In this document: positions 29,074 to 36,684 of the stretch, piece by piece
Numbering within the stretch: position 1 is the first letter of the stretch
Layout: every line of letters starts with the position of its first letter
Assembly (NCBI GenBank): GCA_947624045.1
Contig: CANQIL010000012.1
Coordinates: 1-40,081, forward strand
Reading direction: 5' to 3'
Source: an uncultured Bacilli bacterium
GTDB taxonomy: Bacteria > Bacillota_I > Bacilli_A > RF39 > UBA660
DNA length: 40,081 nucleotides
Notes under the pieces: model-generated
What the model saw: only the letters and a program-made list of their open reading frames with translations
Database searches by the model: none
Told to the model about the DNA's origin: nothing
Position numbers and translations under genes: made by a program

Positions 29074-30807
29074 ATGAATAATAATATTTTAACAAAAATA
29101 GATAATTTTATGAGCTTTTTTTATCAAGTGGCTTTATATCTATTTATCTTCATCTCAACAACTTTAGTTCTTACTAATGTATTATTTATATGCAAAGTAA
29201 GTATAACTAGTCTACATTTATTATTAAGCTTTATTGTTTCATTTATAATTTACTTTTTCTTAAGAAAAAGAGAAAAACGAAGCTTTTTAACTGTAATTAT
29301 ATCAGTATTAATATTTTTACTTTTTACTTATGGAGTAGGTATGACATATGACTCAACTTCTGATGGCAATACCTATCATAAATTAGCAGTAGGTGCTATG
29401 AAAAATGGTTGGAATCCAGTATATGAAAGTGTAGGGGATTTTAATAAAGATAAAGGAAATCCTTTTGATATTTATGAAGATAATGTAAATATTAATTGGG
29501 TTGACCATTATGCTAGAGGTACAGAAACTTTTGGAGCAGTTGTTTATGCCGCAACTGGTAAAATAGAAAGAGGAAAAGTTTTCAATATATTATTTATGTT
29601 TATAGGCTTCTTTCTACTTTTTAATATTTTTAAGCAAATGAAAATCAAAACATTAAAAAGTCTTTTCTTAGCCATAGTTTTAGCTTTTAATCCTATAACT
29701 ATAGTTCAATTATCTAATTTTTATTTAGATGGAGTACTAACTATAAGTTTATTTATGATAATTTTACTTTGTCTTTTACCATTTAACAAAAAGACTTATT
29801 TTGATAATTATCTTATTTTAGGAATGAGTCTTATTTGGTGTATTAATGCTAAATTCACAGGTCTTGCTTATAGTGCTATATTTTGCTTAATACTTTATTT
29901 ATATAGACATATTAAAAACTATTTTCAAGATAAAAAACACTTTAAAAATTTTCTTATTAAAGAAACAATCTATTATGTAGTTGTAGTTGTTATTTCAATA
30001 TTAATTGTTGGTAGTAGTACTTATACTAAAAATTTCCTTGACCATGGACATCCATTATATCCTTTATATGGTAAGAATCATGTTCCTAATTTAGTAATGA
30101 TGGAAATGCCTAAATCTATGCAAGAATATAGTTCATTAAGAATTTTTTTGACTAGTATATTTGCTAAAGGTGAAAATGTTTCAGCTAGTTATTCAAAAGA
30201 AGTAAATGACCCAGACATAAAAATTCCATTAACTATATCAAAAGAAGAAATAAAAAATTATTCTATTCCCGATATTAGAATGGGAGGCTTTGGGCCTTTG
30301 TTTAGTGGAATCTTTATCTTAACTTTAATTGGGACTATTTTTATAATTATTCAGTTAATAAAGAATAAAGATAAAGAAAAATTAATACCATATATTCTAG
30401 TTGTAGCGGTAACTTTTGGTTTAGTTATTTTCTTAGATGGAAGTTATTGGGCAAGATATATTCCTTATGTGTTCTTATTACCAATTTATGTGTTGATTTA
30501 CTTTTTTCAAAAAGATAACAAAAAGATTGTAAATATTTTATGCTATTTTACGATTATTCTCTTTATAGTAAATGCTTTATTAATTTCTATAGTGCAATTA
30601 AACGAGATGAAAGATAGCCGTACTTATGTAAATTATCATAAAGAATTATTTCAAAATTATGCATCAAGTCATAAAAATGTAAAAATAAAATTAAGCCATC
30701 ATGGAGCTCAAGGTGTTTTATATAATCTAGATGATTGGGATATTAATAATTATATTTTAACTGATGATGACTCCTTAACTAAAGATGCTTATTTGTTTAC
30801 ATATTAA
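29074..30807 (+). CDS. Polytopic membrane glycosyltransferase-like protein (GT-C type)
   Basis: 577 aa, RBS AGGAT close to the start. It has about eleven membrane segments. After the third comes an external loop TYDSTSDGNTYHK with acidic residues where GT-C enzymes keep their catalytic Asp, then INWVDHYARGTE. Later LDHGHPLYPLYG and LDGSYWARYIPY resemble ArnT/PMT-like GT-C proteins. The C-terminal ~75 residues are soluble and outside. It is tightly linked to the preceding DPM1-like enzyme, a common donor/acceptor pairing. The exact family is not certain. Confidence 0.72.
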   Translation: MNNNILTKIDNFMSFFYQVALYLFIFISTTLVLTNVLFICKVSITSLHLLLSFIVSFIIYFFLRKREKRSFLTVIISVLIFLLFTYGVGMTYDSTSDGNTYHKLAVGAMKNGWNPVYESVGDFNKDKGNPFDIYEDNVNINWVDHYARGTETFGAVVYAATGKIERGKVFNILFMFIGFFLLFNIFKQMKIKTLKSLFLAIVLAFNPITIVQLSNFYLDGVLTISLFMIILLCLLPFNKKTYFDNYLILGMSLIWCINAKFTGLAYSAIFCLILYLYRHIKNYFQDKKHFKNFLIKETIYYVVVVVISILIVGSSTYTKNFLDHGHPLYPLYGKNHVPNLVMMEMPKSMQEYSSLRIFLTSIFAKGENVSASYSKEVNDPDIKIPLTISKEEIKNYSIPDIRMGGFGPLFSGIFILTLIGTIFIIIQLIKNKDKEKLIPYILVVAVTFGLVIFLDGSYWARYIPYVFLLPIYVLIYFFQKDNKKIVNILCYFTIILFIVNALLISIVQLNEMKDSRTYVNYHKELFQNYASSHKNVKIKLSHHGAQGVLYNLDDWDINNYILTDDDSLTKDAYLFTY

Positions 30808-30824
30808 AATTTTTTAAAAATCAT

Positions 30825-30850
30825 AACAGGCAAAATAGTCTGTTTTTTTT
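30825..30850 (+). terminator. Intrinsic terminator
   Basis: AACAGGC (30825-30831) pairs with GTCTGTT (30838-30844), one G-T pair, 6-base loop, then a T run. It ends the transcript that starts at 21.2 kb or an internal promoter. Confidence 0.8.
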
Positions 30851-30859
30851 CTTTTTTTC

Positions 30860-30888
30860 TAGACAATAAAAATTTATTAAGGTAAAAT
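30860..30888 (+). promoter_or_regulatory. Promoter of the acyltransferase gene
   Basis: TAGACA (30860-30865), 17 bases, TAAAAT (30883-30888), downstream of the terminator. The RBS AAGGTGAG is at 30903-30910. Confidence 0.6.
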
Positions 30889-30914
30889 GAGTATAAGAGG
30901 GTAAGGTGAGTTCA

Positions 30915-32006
30915 ATGGTAAAAGTTAGAGAATCTAATTTTGAATTGATGAGAATAATTTCTATGTTTTTTATTGTAGTTTATCATATATTACTTGGCAC
31001 AGGTGGTAGTTTAATTGCGCACACTAGTGGTTGTCTTCAGATAATATTAAGATTTATTTCCATTATATGCATGGTTCATGTAAATTCATTTATTTTAGTA
31101 TCAGGCTATTTTCAGTATGATAAGAAGCTTAGAGCTAAAAAAATAATTTCTATGTTCTTAATGGTATGGTTTTATAAAATAGTAATAGGTGCCATAGCTT
31201 ACTTTTTCTTTTATGAAAAATACACAACTTTAGAAATAGTAAAAATATTTTCTCCTTTAGATTTTGATAATCTTTGGTTTGTTAAGACATATTTAGCTTT
31301 ATACATATTAAGTCCATACATCAATATTCTTATTAAAAATTTGACTCAAAAAGCTCATCGAAATTTAATTATTTTATTAATTGTAATGTTTTCACTTGTT
31401 GCTACTATGAGTGGACAAGCAACTTTTGCTAATACTGGTTTTGGTTTAATTCATTTTGTCTTTTTGTATATAGTTGGTGCCTATCTTCATAAATATCCAA
31501 TTGCCGAAAATTATCATTTTAGTAAATTTTCAGCTAAGAAAAAGTTTTTTATATTTTTAGCTATCTTCTTTTTCATGGGTACGTTTAACTTTTTATTAAA
31601 TGAATTTTGTTTAAATATTAGAAACAACACTACTAACAATTTTTTAGCATACGTAACTAATTTTATTACTGAAAATATGAGTTATTATCAAAATCCTATT
31701 CTCTTAATTCAAAGTATTTCCTATTTTTTACTTTTTGAAACATTTACTTTTAAATCAAAGCTTATTAACAAAGTAAGTTCAGCTATATTTGCTGTTTATG
31801 TCATTACGGAAAATAATTTTATAAGACTTCATATTTATAAGTGGCTTCATATTTATACTAAAAATATTATTACTAATAAATTAATATTATTATATATTCC
31901 TATTTGGGCTATAGGGATAATGCTATTTTGTGTAGTTATTGAATTAATAAGAAAATTCATTATAAATATTTTTTTAACGTTAAAGAAAAAAGTTTACAGT
32001 AATTAA
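30915..32006 (+). CDS. Acyltransferase family 3 membrane protein
   Basis: 363 aa from ATG 30915, behind AAGGTGAG; an upstream GTG would lie inside that RBS. Ten or so membrane segments. The N-terminus RESNFELMRIISMFFIVVYH carries the conserved Arg and His of the acyltransferase-3 family (OafA/OatA/WecH type), which O-acetylate surface polysaccharides or peptidoglycan outside the membrane. No extracellular SGNH domain is fused, but a separate secreted SGNH protein is encoded next. It starts a new transcription unit. Confidence 0.92.
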   Translation: MVKVRESNFELMRIISMFFIVVYHILLGTGGSLIAHTSGCLQIILRFISIICMVHVNSFILVSGYFQYDKKLRAKKIISMFLMVWFYKIVIGAIAYFFFYEKYTTLEIVKIFSPLDFDNLWFVKTYLALYILSPYINILIKNLTQKAHRNLIILLIVMFSLVATMSGQATFANTGFGLIHFVFLYIVGAYLHKYPIAENYHFSKFSAKKKFFIFLAIFFFMGTFNFLLNEFCLNIRNNTTNNFLAYVTNFITENMSYYQNPILLIQSISYFLLFETFTFKSKLINKVSSAIFAVYVITENNFIRLHIYKWLHIYTKNIITNKLILLYIPIWAIGIMLFCVVIELIRKFIINIFLTLKKKVYSN

Positions 32007-32028
32007 AAATTATTTTTATTGTCGAATC

Positions 32029-32057
32029 TTGTCAAATTAAAAAGTAATTAGTATAAT
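32029..32057 (+). promoter_or_regulatory. Promoter of the SGNH hydrolase gene
   Basis: TTGTCA (32029-32034), 17 bases, TATAAT (32052-32057). Confidence 0.8.
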
Positions 32058-32075
32058 ATCTATGGAAGTGAAAAA

Positions 32076-32780
32076 ATGAAGAAGTATTACGTTTTAATTT
32101 GTGCCTTATTAATAACCAATATTGTTTGTTTATATAACATTAATAAAAATGTTTGTTCTAATGCTTGTGCCATTGAAAAAACTGAAGAAGTAACTACTGA
32201 AGAAAGTATAAAGCCATGGGAAGCAACTGTTAAGAAAAATGATAACTTTGTTTTTTTAGGTGATTCAATTTTTGATTGGTATCCAATTGATGAAATGTAT
32301 GATAGTAGTATTCCTATTGTTAATAGTGGTAGAGCTGGTTATGAAACTCATGATATACTAGATAGAATGGAAGAAATGGTTTATCAATATAACCCAAGCA
32401 AAGTTTTTATTTTAATTGGAACTAATGATTTAAAGTATGAAGATGATGACGAACAAGAAGTTGCTGATAATATAGAAAAAATTGTTGAACAAATCAAGGA
32501 AAATAGACCTAATACTAAAATTTATCTACAATCTATTTATCCCGTTAATAGAGAAATAAAAAATCATGCTGCTGAAGAAAGATATAATGAAGAAATAGAA
32601 GAAGTTAATTCTAGATTAAAAGATTATTGCAAAAAAAATGATGTTACTTATATAGATATGTATAGTGTTTTACAAGATGATGATGGTAACTTTAAAGAAG
32701 AATATACTAAAGATGGCTTGCACCCTAGTACACTAGGATATATTGCCATAACTAAAAAATTAATGGAGTATATGAACTAA
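32076..32780 (+). CDS. Secreted or membrane-anchored SGNH/GDSL hydrolase
   Basis: 234 aa. An N-terminal hydrophobic segment (residues 4-20) anchors or exports it, followed by an acidic linker. SGNH blocks: FLGDSIFDW (Ser nucleophile), SGRAGYET (Gly), IGTNDL (Asn), DGLHPSTLGY (Asp and His). These enzymes remove or transfer acyl groups on extracellular glycans. It lies between two acyltransferase-3 genes; in OatA-type enzymes acyltransferase and SGNH parts are one chain, and here they may be separate partners. It has its own strong promoter. Confidence 0.92.
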   Translation: MKKYYVLICALLITNIVCLYNINKNVCSNACAIEKTEEVTTEESIKPWEATVKKNDNFVFLGDSIFDWYPIDEMYDSSIPIVNSGRAGYETHDILDRMEEMVYQYNPSKVFILIGTNDLKYEDDDEQEVADNIEKIVEQIKENRPNTKIYLQSIYPVNREIKNHAAEERYNEEIEEVNSRLKDYCKKNDVTYIDMYSVLQDDDGNFKEEYTKDGLHPSTLGYIAITKKLMEYMN

Positions 32781-32804
32781 AATAAATTTTAGGAGTAGAA
32801 GCTA

Positions 32805-33914
32805 ATGAAAGAAAGAGTTAAATATTGTGATGCCTTAAGATTTATTGCTATGATAATGGTTATAGGTCTACATTGTTTTAGTCTTATTCGCGATACTTTC
32901 GTTAATACGAATAAGACTTATTACTTTTTATTAACTTTTTGTGATTCTTTTTTAAGGTCAGCTGTTCCTATTTTTTTTATGCTAACAGGAGCTTTCTATT
33001 TGAGTAGAAAAGAAAAAATAAATTATAAAAGTTTTATTAAGAAAAATATTCCCAAATTATTAATACCCTTTTTTATTATTAGTATCATTTATTATTTAGT
33101 TGATTGTTTTTATTTTAAAACGCTAACTTTTTCTCTTTATGATTTTTTTGAGAAGTTTTTCACAAATGGTATTAAATATCATTTTTGGTTTATGTATAAC
33201 ATAATTATAATATATTTATTTATCCCATATTTGAAAGTCTTAGTGCAAAATATAAGTAAAAAAGAATTACTAACACTAATTATTTTAATTTTTATTTTTG
33301 GTAATTTTATAACTACTAATAATAATTTTACTGTAAGATTTGCAAATTTTTCCTTAAGTGCTTTTGGTATACCAAACCTTTTAATGTATATTAACTATCT
33401 ATTCTTAGGCTATTATATTTATAATACTGATGTAAATAAAAAGATAAGATTTATAATTATTGCGTTAGGGATTGTTTCTACTTTATTAATATCAATTTCA
33501 GATATTATACTTATAAATTATAATTCACATAATGATGCTATGTTAGCGCCAACTTCTATATTTTTATTTTTTCCTGGCTTAGCTGTTTTTGTCATTTTTA
33601 AATACTATTATCAGAAAATGCATTTTTTACCTAAATTAGAGAAATTATTTGTAAATAATAATAAACTTATATTCTATATTTATATGTTTCATGTATTAGT
33701 TATGTCATTTATTCAAAAGCAAATAGCTAAATATGTTGCAAATGACCGTTTAATAAAATGTTTATTTTCATTCGTTATTACTTATATTTTAACTTGTATA
33801 TTAACATATTTGTTATCTTTTATATTTGAAAAAGTTTATAATTTTTTTCACGAAGCAATAATGAAAATGTGGAAAAAAATTTTTAAAAAAGAAGAAAAAA
33901 TAAAAATGGCTTAG
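32805..33914 (+). CDS. Acyltransferase family 3 membrane protein, second copy
   Basis: 369 aa, RBS TAGGAG. The N-terminus RVKYCDALRFIAMIMVIGLHCF has the Arg and His typical of acyltransferase-3 proteins; then SAVPIFFMLTGAFYL and about ten membrane segments, ending in a Lys-rich tail. It likely acetylates or otherwise acylates the polysaccharide made by this cluster, together with the SGNH protein 24 bases upstream. Confidence 0.92.
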   Translation: MKERVKYCDALRFIAMIMVIGLHCFSLIRDTFVNTNKTYYFLLTFCDSFLRSAVPIFFMLTGAFYLSRKEKINYKSFIKKNIPKLLIPFFIISIIYYLVDCFYFKTLTFSLYDFFEKFFTNGIKYHFWFMYNIIIIYLFIPYLKVLVQNISKKELLTLIILIFIFGNFITTNNNFTVRFANFSLSAFGIPNLLMYINYLFLGYYIYNTDVNKKIRFIIIALGIVSTLLISISDIILINYNSHNDAMLAPTSIFLFFPGLAVFVIFKYYYQKMHFLPKLEKLFVNNNKLIFYIYMFHVLVMSFIQKQIAKYVANDRLIKCLFSFVITYILTCILTYLLSFIFEKVYNFFHEAIMKMWKKIFKKEEKIKMA

Positions 33915-33969
33915 AATTATTTTGTTGAGAAAAATATAATGAAAACTAGCCAAATATAAAAAAATTATG

Positions 33970-33997
33970 TATAATTATAAAGGAAAAGAGGTAAACT
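33970..33997 (+). promoter_or_regulatory. Promoter and RBS of the ABC exporter genes
   Basis: TATAAT (33970-33975), with a poor -35 (TAGCCA) 17 bases upstream; AAGAGG precedes ATG 33998. Confidence 0.5.
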
Positions 33998-34741
33998 ATG
34001 GAGAAAAATATAGCTATTAAAGTAACACATGTTTCTAAAACGTTTAAACTATATTATGATAAAGCTCATACTTTAAAAGAAAAAATCCTTTTTTTCTCAA
34101 AGAAGAATAAAGCTAAAAATGATATTTTAGAAGTATTAAAAGATATAAATTTGACTATTGAAAAAGGTGAAAGCGTTGCCTTAATTGGGACAAATGGTAG
34201 TGGTAAATCAACACTATTAAAACTTATGACTAAAATAATTTATCCAAATAAAGGCAAAATCACAACCAATGGCAAATTAACATCGCTTCTTGAATTAGGA
34301 GCTGGGTTTCATGATGACTTTACTGGTAGAGAGAACATTTATTTTAATGCCTCTATCTTTGGCTTAACGAAAGAAGAAATTGATGCTAAAATTGATGAAA
34401 TTATTGCTTTTTCTGAATTAGGTGATTTCATTGATAATCCGGTTAGAACTTATTCATCAGGAATGTATATGCGTCTTGCTTTTTCTGTTGCGATTAATGT
34501 TCAAGCCGAAATTCTTTTGATAGATGAAATACTTGCCGTTGGCGACCAACATTTTCAAGATAAATGTTTTAATAAATTAATAGAGTTAAAAAATTCTGGC
34601 AAGACTATCGTTATTGTTACTCATAATATGGACCAAGTAAGAAAGTTTTGTAATCGAGCTGTTTGGCTATATAAAGGTGAAATACGAAAAGACGGCAACG
34701 TTTCCGATGTTTTAAAAGAATATTTAGAAATTTGTGGGTGA
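33998..34741 (+). CDS. Polysaccharide/teichoic acid ABC exporter, ATP-binding subunit (Wzt/TagH-like)
   Basis: 247 aa. Walker A GTNGSGKST, ABC signature YSSGMYMRLAFS, Walker B ILLIDEILAVGD, His switch VTHNM. The FKLYYDKAHTLKEK start and the SLLELGAGFHDDFTGREN segment identify the polysaccharide/polyol-phosphate exporter subfamily. It powers export of a finished lipid-linked glycan. It has no C-terminal carbohydrate-binding domain, unlike some Wzt proteins. The permease follows six bases later. Confidence 0.95.
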   Translation: MEKNIAIKVTHVSKTFKLYYDKAHTLKEKILFFSKKNKAKNDILEVLKDINLTIEKGESVALIGTNGSGKSTLLKLMTKIIYPNKGKITTNGKLTSLLELGAGFHDDFTGRENIYFNASIFGLTKEEIDAKIDEIIAFSELGDFIDNPVRTYSSGMYMRLAFSVAINVQAEILLIDEILAVGDQHFQDKCFNKLIELKNSGKTIVIVTHNMDQVRKFCNRAVWLYKGEIRKDGNVSDVLKEYLEICG

Positions 34742-34747
34742 TAAAAG

Positions 34748-35521
34748 ATGAACGTTTTTAAAGAGTTATATAATTACCGAGAATTACTAAAAACAAATAT
34801 AAAGAAAGAAATAAGAGGAAAATATAAAGGCTCATGGTTAGGTATCCTTTGGACTTTCTTAAATCCTTTATTAATGCTTGCGGTATATGCTTTTGTTTTT
34901 CCATATATTTTAAGAGTCAATGTTGAAAACTATACTATTTTTATGATAGTTGCTTTAATTCCCTGGAACTTTTTTACGATTGCTATCCAATCAGGAACAG
35001 GTTGTGTTGTAGCTAATGGTAATATTTTAAAGAAAGTTTACTTTCCAAGAGAAATAATACCTATTTCTATTACGACAAGTCAATTAGTTAACTTTTTAAT
35101 TACTTGTATTATTATGTTTTTATTTATATTGTTTAGTGGCGTAGGTTTTTCAGTTCATTTAATATTTTTCCCATTACTCGTCCTTATTCAATATATTATT
35201 ACATTAGCTTTTACATTTGTTTTAAGTGCTATAACCGTTTTTGTTCACGATGTTGACCATTTTGTAAGTGTCTTTTTAACTTTAGGTTTTTATGCAACGC
35301 CAATAGTTTATCAAGCTAGTATGTTACCTCAAAAGTTTCAATGGGCTATGAAAGTAAATCCTATGGCTCAGTTAGTTGAAGCATACCGGGCAATTCTTTA
35401 TTATCATGAAAATCCTAATTTTACTAGTCTATTTATATGGGGAATATTAAGTTTAGTTCTTCTAGTTATAGGCTTCGCAATATTTAAAAAACTTGAAAAG
35501 TCATTTGTTGAAGAATTATAA
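34748..35521 (+). CDS. Polysaccharide/teichoic acid ABC exporter, permease (Wzm/TagG-like)
   Basis: 257 aa with six membrane segments and the ABC2-type permease signature: IRGKYKGSWLGILWTFLNPL near the N-terminus and FYATPIVY with NPMAQLVEAYRAIL near the end. It forms the membrane channel with the ATPase just upstream. Together they imply export by the ABC route, consistent with no Wzx flippase being visible in this window. Confidence 0.95.
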   Translation: MNVFKELYNYRELLKTNIKKEIRGKYKGSWLGILWTFLNPLLMLAVYAFVFPYILRVNVENYTIFMIVALIPWNFFTIAIQSGTGCVVANGNILKKVYFPREIIPISITTSQLVNFLITCIIMFLFILFSGVGFSVHLIFFPLLVLIQYIITLAFTFVLSAITVFVHDVDHFVSVFLTLGFYATPIVYQASMLPQKFQWAMKVNPMAQLVEAYRAILYYHENPNFTSLFIWGILSLVLLVIGFAIFKKLEKSFVEEL

Positions 35522-35549
35522 CAAAATTAAAATAAATAATTAGAGTTAC

Positions 35550-35581
35550 ATCAGTATTTTTAAGAAGTACTGATTTTTTTT
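35550..35581 (+). terminator. Intrinsic terminator after the exporter
   Basis: ATCAGTA (35550-35556) pairs with TACTGAT (35568-35574), 11-base loop, followed by an unbroken T run. Confidence 0.85.
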
Positions 35582-35669
35582 GCTTAAAAAATATAAAAAA
35601 ATAACAAATTTTAAAAGTCATCGCTAATAATACATATGAGAGGATAAATCGTGGGTTAATTATCTTTTA

Positions 35670-36599
35670 ATGATAGGGGGAATTTATATAAAAAAGAAAG
35701 ATGATTTTTACACAGCTAAACGTGATATTGTTTTTAAAACAATTTTTTGCGATGAGGACAAGCCGGATTTATTAATCGCTTTATTATCAAGTATTTTAGA
35801 AATTAAGATTAATAAGTTTCTATTTTTAAATACTGAACTTAAAATTACTTATATAGGAGAAAGGAGAAAAATAGTAGATTTATTTGTTTTAGTAAATGAC
35901 AATATGTATGTACATTTAGAAGTTAATGGTGAAACAACTATAGAAACCATTTTTAGAAATTATGCCTTTTTTTATCATCAGATAGCTACAAAGACCTTAA
36001 AAAGTGAAGATTATAATTTGGATGATGAATTTATTCATATTGATTTAAGTTATGGCCTAGGTAAAAAGGAATATGATATTAAAGAAGTATATACATTCAA
36101 AAATGAAACAGGAGAAATTGAGCGATTAACAAATGTCAAAGGATATGAATTTAATATGGACAAAATAAGCGACATGTGGTATAGTGAAGATGAAGAATTT
36201 AAAAGTAAGTATAAATATTTAGTAATGTTAGATATGAATAAGGAAAAATTAGAAGAGTTAAGTGAAAAATATAAAGGAGATGAAGTAATTATGGCTTATA
36301 AAACTGAGGTAATTAAATTAAATGAGAGTGAAAGATTTGCAAGTTTAGTAACATATGAGCAGGATATACAGTTTATGGGAAATACTCAGAGAAATTTGGG
36401 ACGTAAAGAAGGTTTAAATGAAGGAATTAGTATTGGACGAGTTGAAGGAATTAGTATCGGTCGAGATGAAGGTCTAAATGAAGCTAAACAAAAATTTGCT
36501 ATATCATTATTAGCAGATGGAGTTCCTATCAATAAAATTGCAAAATATACTTCATTATCTAAAAAAGAAATAAAAGCCTTAAAAGCAAATAAAGATTAA
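35670..36599 (+). CDS. Rpn-family PD-(D/E)XK nuclease / transposase-like protein
   Basis: Up to 309 aa. Family core: KDDFYTAKRDIVFKTIFC, RRKIVDLFVLVND and MYVHLEVNGE (the D...E-x-N/Q nuclease pattern), then the typical SDMWYSEDEEFKSKYKYL. Rpn proteins are PD-(D/E)XK nucleases often annotated as putative transposases. Near the C-terminus an 11-residue unit EGISIGRxEG is repeated (DNA repeat around 36415-36475). The start is odd: ATG 35670 has no RBS, whereas AGGGGG (35675-35680) stands seven bases before an in-frame ATA at 35688, just where homologues begin. Either the ATG was lost or a non-standard start is used. It is an accessory gene interrupting the polysaccharide cluster. Confidence 0.85.
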   Translation: MIGGIYIKKKDDFYTAKRDIVFKTIFCDEDKPDLLIALLSSILEIKINKFLFLNTELKITYIGERRKIVDLFVLVNDNMYVHLEVNGETTIETIFRNYAFFYHQIATKTLKSEDYNLDDEFIHIDLSYGLGKKEYDIKEVYTFKNETGEIERLTNVKGYEFNMDKISDMWYSEDEEFKSKYKYLVMLDMNKEKLEELSEKYKGDEVIMAYKTEVIKLNESERFASLVTYEQDIQFMGNTQRNLGRKEGLNEGISIGRVEGISIGRDEGLNEAKQKFAISLLADGVPINKIAKYTSLSKKEIKALKANKD

Positions 36600-36625
36600 A
36601 TATTTAAAAAAATTTTCTTATTTGT

Positions 36626-36655
36626 TTGTATTTTACATATAAGTTTTGATATAAT
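36626..36655 (+). promoter_or_regulatory. Promoter of the pyruvyltransferase-FrhB fusion
   Basis: TTGTAT (36626-36631), 18 bases, TATAAT (36650-36655) with TG-A in front (extended -10). The RBS GGTGGTGAG precedes ATG 36685. Confidence 0.75.
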
Positions 36656-36684
36656 TTATATATAAGATACAGGGTGGTGAGAAA

